From NCBI GenBank assembly GCA_038502055.1, contig JAXRKN010000033.1, positions 62,001 to 126,000 of the forward strand: a stretch of 64,000 nt of DNA, written 5' to 3'. The notes below the pieces were generated by a model. The model saw only the letters and a program-made list of their open reading frames with translations, made no database searches and was not told the DNA's origin. Positions 57,801 through 64,000 of the stretch are shown one piece after another; the first letter of the stretch is position 1; each line of letters opens with the position of its first letter. This stretch comes from Tanytarsus gracilentus (Eukaryota; Arthropoda; Insecta; Diptera; Chironomidae). A program made the position numbers and the translations under genes.

Positions 57801-58889
57801 AAATCTGATGATTATTAATTTATGTCTAACACTTATACCCTCATGATCATTAAAAATTATGTGCTGAGTGTGAGAAATAGCAAAAGTAACGTGGAGCACA
57901 AATTCATAGAGTAAGAAAGATTTATGAAAATTTTAAAAATAATTTATTTAATTTTGTAGGTAGTTTAAAAAATCTTTTAAAATTTGGTTTTACTCCGAAG
58001 TCAGAACTCTCGCTGCCATTTCTCACTACGTCAAACCGGGTAATTTGTCTAATTAAAAAAGAAATCATCAGTCGAGCAACATTTTTGCCTTTGAAAGATT
58101 TTTTCGTTGGCGTTTTGTTTACACTCATAATCAATTTAACTCGTTTCGTTTAACTCACTCAACTTCGTTAATAGATTAATTTTAGTATGGAGATAAAAAT
58201 TCGGGGAGAGAATATTTTCTCGATGCAATTAAAGCGACTTATTTTCGATTAATTAATCATTAATATACCAGCATAACGAGCGAGAGAGTCGACCACATGG
58301 TGCAAGTTGATGAGATCGAAATTGACATTAATTGCAAAATTCTTCTTAATCAGTTTAATCTTCAGACCCTTCTCATACACACACACATACGTAAGATGGT
58401 CTTATCGCAGTCTGTCAATTTTATGCTATGAGGTATTGAGGGCGGGTTAAAAAAATTCAATTCACATTAAAATTTTAATCCTGGATTTAAATAGAAATAA
58501 ATTTTTTAATCTTTAATTTAAATTAATCTGTTGGATTTAAAATAGAATTAAAATTTAAAAATTAATAATTATTCTATCCTTTTCCATCTAAAAATTCATG
58601 CACGATCGCCTCAATCCCTCACAGAAATTCCAACAAAAGAATTTCTCGTTATTTAATTCGTCTGTGTCCATTTTCGTACTTTATTGTTACTCAATTTAAG
58701 ACATGTGCGTACTTAGTATTCCAGAGGGTTTACAAAAACAAACTCATACACTTAAATGGCTGCATCTACGAGATCATTTCACACATTAGATGACAATAAA
58801 TTTAATAAATTGAATTTTGTGTGTGACTTCATCAGTTAATTCATTTAGTGAGTATAAGAGAGTCATGCCTTCTTGCTATGAGATGATCA
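54880..58889. other. Non-coding, possible intron of minus-strand gene
   Basis: No exon was convincingly recognised. Minus-strand frames at 55309-55536, 55790-56059 and 57922-58134 were considered as upstream exons of the 54.8-kb terminal exon but lack conserved sequence. A short CA repeat lies at 58379-58388. Confidence 0.4.
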
Positions 58890-58923
58890 TCAGTCATCGG
58901 TTGTGTCTGCTCGTGCTCGGATC
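58890..58923 (+). promoter_or_regulatory. Inr+DPE core promoter of Ig-FN3 gene
   Basis: TCAGTC at 58890-58895 (+1 at A58892) and GGATC at 58919-58923, beginning exactly at +28, match Inr and DPE. The predicted 5'UTR to the ATG at 59015 is 123 nt and unspliced. Confidence 0.65.
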
Positions 58924-59014
58924 ATGATATAAAAAAATTACGCGTTAGAAATATTAAAAGCGCAACCCTAATTTAATCTTTACATAAAACGGTGTGATAA
59001 GAATTAACTAAGTC

Positions 59015-62000
59015 ATGATGGCCACTGAATTAAAACGCACCCGAATGCTCTCAGGTGTTCTTTTGATTGCTCTCACGCTAATTAGCGATAATGCGGTTGG
59101 GGCAGATGCCAATTTTAAAAGCCGACCCACCACAGTTAAAACATTTGAGAATGATTCTGTGCTGTTACCTTGCTACTCTGCAACAGGTAAAGGAATTGCC
59201 TCGAAAGTGCCAAAAAAATTTGTGAAAAAATTTTGATGTTGAAAAATTTACTCAGCATTACGAAAAAGGAATTTAATCATGAAAAATTACATCCGAGTGC
59301 TCTGTACAAAAATTCTAAAAGATGAAGGAATTTTTTTGTTCTTTTGTGTGTGTCTTGCATGTCATGGTTATGGGTGTTCGGATGACTGGAAAAACATGTT
59401 GGATAGTTTTTCAGTTGTCGGTTGAAATTGTGTGAAAAAAGTTATCAGGACATTTTGGACATTTTTAAGAAGTGAACGTTTGAAAAGTTTTATTAAAATT
59501 TTGACAAAATTTAAATATATTTGATGGACATTACAAAGTAATTTTAAAAAATCCAAACCATTTTTTTTAACTTGCACAATCGTGTCAACATTGTCGGAAC
59601 TTTTACATGTGAAAAAGTTACTTATTTTTTGCTATAAATTTCGAGCATCCTTTCAATCTGATGCTAAATAAATAGTTTTTTCGAGAGAGGAAATAAAGTT
59701 GAGAAAAACTAAAAAGTGAGGAAGAAGAAACATATTAAAGGAATTGCTCGGTAGTGGTGAAAGTTTGTTGGGTCGGAAGAGGTCGAAAAATAAAGAAAAA
59801 CTTGCAATAAACCTAAAAAAAATATGTTCGATTAACAAATTTTAAATTGAAAAAATTAATTATTAAAAAGCACAGAAAAAAATTAAACTTGAATTTTTTA
59901 AAAATTCCATCCCACATTCTGCAAATTTGATATCTTTGAGTAACATGATCCTTTTCGTCTTGCCCAAAATTGAATTTTCCGATAAATTCCGGGAAAAAAA
60001 TATCTTCATTCAATGGCCATTCAGGAATTTACTTTGTAACATGAAACATTAGAATTCTATTTTTTGCTCAACTCTCACTGAAATATTTTTGCCTTTTAAC
60101 ATTGTTAAGTTAACAAACCAAAAATCTCAATTTATCTCTCTCACCCACTCGCAGCTCCGCCGAATCGAATAAGATGGCTTAGCGATGATGAAGATGTTGT
60201 AATCGCCGACAGTAAAATGTCGCACATTCAGGTTTCTGATAAATTCCTCAATTCCAATGGCTCTCTCGAGGTGATAAATGTGCAGCTTAATGACACTGGC
60301 AATTTCATATGTGAGATTACGGTCGGTTATCAGGTGTTCAAGCAAGTGCACACTATTGAAGTTCAAGGTGAATAATTGAATGAAATCATGATTTATCATG
60401 ATGCACACACACAAAAACATTGAACATAAATCTAATTGAATTAAATTCATTCTTATGCTTCAGTTCCACCTGAAGTCATAACTTATCCGACTGGATATGT
60501 AAACGTCATGTTGGGCGGCATTTTCCAGATTACGTGTGAACCAAAAGGAGTGCCTTACCCGATGGTGTCGTGGCTTCATAACGGAAGAACTGTGACAAAT
60601 ACGGATTATACAAAACGACGATTGCTAGTCGATGTGAAACATTACGATATGTCGGGTCCGATTGAATGCGTCGCTGATAATGGTGTCGGACAGCCGGCAA
60701 CGAGTGGTATCGTAATGCTGGTTAATTGTGAGAAAAAATCATTCAGAAATTATCTTCATCATTATTGACAATAATTTATTTTTCAGTTAAACCCGAGGTG
60801 AAAGTTAAGAGTCCTGTAATACACACAAAAGTTGGAGATTTGACGACAATTGAATGCATTGTCTTATCATATCCGACAGCGAAAGTTCACTGGTTTCACA
60901 ACGGAAATCCTGTACTGAAAAGTCCCATTGTGGTTATGAAAGAAAATGATTTGGTGAGAAATTCAATTTTAATTTTTTTTTGAATGACGATTAAAAAATT
61001 TAAATTCTTTTTTAAACATTAAATCACTACTTTAATTTTCAAACTACGCATAAGCATAATTGAATTTTAGTTTAATTTTTCGATTGACCCTGATTACAAA
61101 AATGTCCCAAAAAATAATTAACAAAACTTTTCTCATTAGAACATAACAGAGCCAATGCCCACATACTACTCAAATCGTGTTCATTCACTCACTCTTCGAT
61201 CTGTTCGTGACTCAGATTTTGGTAAATATGAGTGCAAGACAGAAAATCCACATGGACTGAGCAGTGGATTAATTACACTCACCGGCATACCAGTCAAACC
61301 AGCGTTCGAGAACAAAAGTCAACCGGCAACGCCAACGACGAAAGTTCTCTCTTGGCAAACAAAATCTCTCGCTCCAATTCTCGAGTTTAAATTTAAATTT
61401 CGAAGAGTTAAAACTGGAAATGAAAATTTCATTCGAGGCGATTTTGCATGGGCGCAAATAACGATTCCGGCCGACCGAGATACGACAGGACCGTTTCATA
61501 CAAAGAGCTACAAACTCACTGGCTTAGAACCGAGTACAGTGTATGAGGTCGTTATTCAAGCACGAAATCAATACGGCAACAGTGACGAGAGTAACGCACT
61601 ACGATTTAGTACACCAGCCGTAAGTAAGTTGAAATTCGTAAGGAATGAAGTAGAGAGAATCATGTTGAATGACTTCATTGCATGTGAATATGCTAGAGAT
61701 CGTTTAATTGAAAAAAGAGATTCATTTCGAAGTGTGTTGTATCAAATTGTATATGGATGGTATGTCAAGGGATAGACACGCACATTAATGATAGTCAAAT
61801 TATTTTCAAACCATCAACAAAATTAATTTTAACTACACGAAAGTGTCCATCCCTTGATCAACCTCCCATATATCCGTCCATGCATGATTGCAAGCAAAAA
61901 AAGTCAACTCGACATGAATGAAAAATTCAATTATCAATTAAAATCTCTTTTCTCCCTTTCATCGTTTGTGCCTTCAACAGCTGACATCATCAGCAGTTCA

Positions 62001-62156
62001 TCAACTGAATCCATATCCAATGAGTATGATAATAGCATTTTGGATTTCGATTTACGCAACGAAATATCTCCGTCACCATACAATTCTGCGGGTTCAACCA
62101 CACTGACCATCGCCACAATGATTTTCGCTTTTGTCACATTTTTTTGTACTCGATAA
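59015..62156 (+). CDS. Ig/FN3 GPI-type cell-adhesion protein (Klingon/Wrapper-like)
   Basis: A cell-surface adhesion protein, probably neural or glial. Exons 59015-59186, 60155-60367, 60464-60727, 60787-60953, 61140-61623 and 61981-62156 give 491 residues. The signal peptide (about residues 10-30, LSGVLLIALTLISDNAVGA) is followed by three Ig domains with their Cys pairs: LPC/FICE, ITCEP/IECVAD and IECIV/YECKTE. One fibronectin-III domain (about 320-430, LSWQTKS to STYEVVIQARN-type strand) follows, then a Ser-rich spacer (SSSSTES) and a C-terminal hydrophobic tail after NSAGS ending FCTR, as in GPI-anchored proteins. At the exon 5 end two overlapping donors exist; only the second (GT at 61624) keeps the frame. 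Three Ig plus one FN3 with a GPI tail fits Klingon and Wrapper; which one is not settled. Confidence 0.9.
59187..60154 (+). other. Intron 1 of Ig-FN3 gene
   Basis: 968 bp, phase 1, GTAAAG to CACTCGCAG. AT-rich with only shadow frames. No nested gene recognised. Confidence 0.7.
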
Positions 62157-63213
62157 ATAGAAAGAATGAAAAAAAAGGTTTACCATTTTTTTTGTGTTGT
62201 TAACGCATATCAGTAAACGGTGGCTGCATTTTTTTCAGATAAATCACGATTGTTAATTAATTCCAGCTGTGCACATAAGAAAAATTATTAAATTAATTTT
62301 TCGTCTCGGTCTGTGAAAAATTATAAAAGTTAAATAATTATAAAATCAAGCATTCGAAATTTAATTCTTTAAAAAATTTATGATAAGCAAAAATGTGAGA
62401 AAATAAAACATCCAATATTTTACCACGTGGTGAAATTTTAAGGACATCTTAAGACACGTGGCTAAAAAATTATTTTCAAGTTCAAGGTCCAAAATTTCGT
62501 CACCCTAAACACCATCTCGTTAAACTCGTGTAATTGAATAATTTGCCTAAAGCGAGCTCAAAATTACAAAGAAAAATCTGTAACAGCACTTTTCATAACT
62601 GAAAGAAGACTAACTATATAAGGGTTGAAAATAAACTCTTTGAAGCAACCAAATGCTTTTAAATTAATAATTGTCGGGGTGTTGTTGAGCAAAAAAAAGT
62701 TTAATTTGCTGAGAAAGGGACAAAAAGTTTCCGCTCGCTTTTCTCTCTCTTTACAATTATTTCGCGTTAAATTATAAACAAAAAAGCGGAACATCAAAAA
62801 AATTATTTTTCATTTCCTTGGCGGAAAAGAAGAAGGGAAAAATTGCCGCGAGGATTTGGATGGTGGGCAGATGGCAAAAAAAAATTTAGGCGTTTTCTCT
62901 GTCATTCTATTTGCTAAATTTTATATTATTAAGAGACTCAAAATAAATTTGACCTGTTAATTAAATTATTAAATTAAACTCTTTCGATTTTAATTTTTTT
63001 AATGCATCTTAAAAAGAAAAATATCTTTTATTAATAACAAAACAAAAATCCCCATTTTCGCTAATCATTCATCAATTGTAAAAAAAAGAACTTTCCAAGT
63101 CTTATGTATGGATGTGTAGTCAAAGGATGTAACAAAATAATTAATTTATATTTATAGGTTTTTTTTTCTGCAAAAATATCTTCTCACGCTGTAATGATCT
63201 CGTGCAGTTTAGA
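62157..63213. other. 3' interval between Ig-FN3 gene and Eaf
   Basis: Convergent 3' ends. The Ig-FN3 3'UTR probably ends near an AATAAA at 62402-62407. No other feature recognised. Confidence 0.5.
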
Positions 63214-64000
63214 TTAGAAGTCATCAGAGTCTGAGTTGGAATCCGACAAGCACAAATCGTTACGTAGCAGTGCCGTGTTGTCCATGTGATTGCCTGTGAG
63301 AGATAATAATATAAGAATTTAATATCGTAGAAAGTCAATCGATCAAAAAAATTTAAAAAATCCGTTAATTTTTTACCTTTCTTGTGATTGCTGTTCGTGC
63401 TGTTGTTGTTGTTGATGTTGCTGTTGCTGACGTTGTTAATATTTCGATGGTTTGCCAGATTAACGTTGCCATTATTAATGTTACTACTGCTATTCATTGT
63501 CATTGCATGATTGTCAACGCTATCGCCGCTATCCGAATCAGAATCGCTATCATTGGAATCGCTCGATGATTCCGAGGTGCTTAGGACGCCAATCTTTATT
63601 GGAAAAAAATACATCACACGATTGCTTAAACATATTGAACATGAAAAGTCACTTACATCATCAACTACCATTTGTTGTTGTTGCTGCAGCTGTTGTTGTT
63701 GTTGTATTTGTTGTTGCTGCTGCTGGTTCGATATTGCACTTGGTACCTTGGGCTGGGGCTGGGGAAGCATTGAGGATGATGGTGCGGATGAATTATTTTT
63801 AGTGTACGGTTGTGACTGCTGATTATTGGAAAAATTGTCATCCAACAAGCTCGGAATACTCGGCAATGTCGATGTGTTGTTATTTGCATTCCAGCTGCAC
63901 ATGTTGATAAAGTAAATTATGGAAAGTTTTTTATTATTAATTAGTAAACTTACGCTGACGCTCCCTGCGGACTTTTGTGTGGATATGAGGGCGAACCTTG
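63214..64000 (-). CDS. ELL-associated factor (EAF), 3' part
   Basis: EAF binds ELL and is part of the super elongation complex that supports RNA polymerase II elongation. Only the C-terminal part is in the window; the conserved N-terminal ELL-binding domain lies beyond 64000. Exons on the minus strand: 64000-63954 (partial), 63894-63657, 63593-63377 and 63293-63214, all in phase. The partial exon reads SPSYPHKSPQGASA, a recognisable EAF segment. It is followed by WNANNNTSTLPSIPSLLDDN, a long glutamine tract (63670-63730), a Ser/Asp-rich acidic transactivation stretch (SESSSDSNDSDSDSDSGDS), an Asn-rich linker, and the conserved end DLCLSDSNSDSDDF. The low-complexity + strand frames here are shadows. 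Confidence 0.87.

Noticed and set aside
57922..58134. 70-codon minus-strand frame starting MIMSVNKTPTKKS
   Set aside because: Basic composition and an ATG in reasonable context, but no recognised domain and no clear splice donor; left unannotated.
1..64000. CRISPR arrays, bacterial operons, riboswitches, tRNA or rRNA genes
   Set aside because: The DNA is insect nuclear sequence with spliced genes. No regularly spaced repeats, no tRNA-like A/B boxes and no rRNA segments were recognised by eye. A tRNAscan or Rfam search would be needed to exclude small RNA genes fully.

Overview
The window is an AT-rich eukaryotic nuclear segment from an insect, most probably a nematoceran (midge- or mosquito-like) fly. 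The evidence is the set of recognisable genes: a ZAD-type C2H2 zinc-finger protein, an insect seven-transmembrane odorant receptor, Domeless-type cytokine receptors, and an insect-type Cys-loop chloride channel. Introns are mostly 50-100 bp GT-AG, and several genes have arthropod Inr+DPE core promoters. The species cannot be named from the sequence alone.

Layout. 1-13,968 holds no coding gene I can support. The first ~5 kb is strongly T-rich on the + strand. A ~2.9 kb foldback-type transposable element (7148-10066) sits in the middle with a perfect 9-bp target-site duplication. A candidate minus-strand Inr/DPE promoter lies at ~12,805, so the stretch may be 5'UTR or intron of a gene continuing off the left edge. 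13,969-26,453 is gene-dense: ZAD zinc-finger protein (+), RpL6 (+), ligand-gated chloride channel (-), NME7 nucleoside-diphosphate-kinase-like protein (-), Cdt1/double-parked (-) and IMP3 (+). Cdt1 and IMP3 are head to head across 188 bp containing an E2F-like site. 26,454-40,866 is dominated by two tandem Domeless/gp130-like receptor genes (+). The first has a predicted Inr+DPE promoter and a spliced 5'UTR. 40,867-44,113 is non-coding with one long hairpin. 44,114-45,375 is CD2BP2 (-). 45,376-51,677 holds an odorant receptor (+) and, 1.5 kb upstream in inverted orientation, a ~415-bp copy of its 5' flank and first 66 codons. 51,678-58,889 is mostly empty but contains one convincing minus-strand terminal exon of an unidentified membrane protein (54,770-54,874). 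58,890-62,156 is a GPI-type cell-adhesion protein with three Ig domains and one FN3 domain (Klingon/Wrapper type). The right edge is the 3' part of EAF, the ELL-associated factor (-).

The genes do not form an operon or single pathway. Local functional pairings are the tandem JAK/STAT receptor pair, the bidirectional proliferation/ribosome-biogenesis pair Cdt1-IMP3, and the convergent RpL6/chloride-channel 3' ends, which are almost in contact. All exon boundaries were derived by eye from GT/AG sites, reading-frame phase and protein-family conservation.
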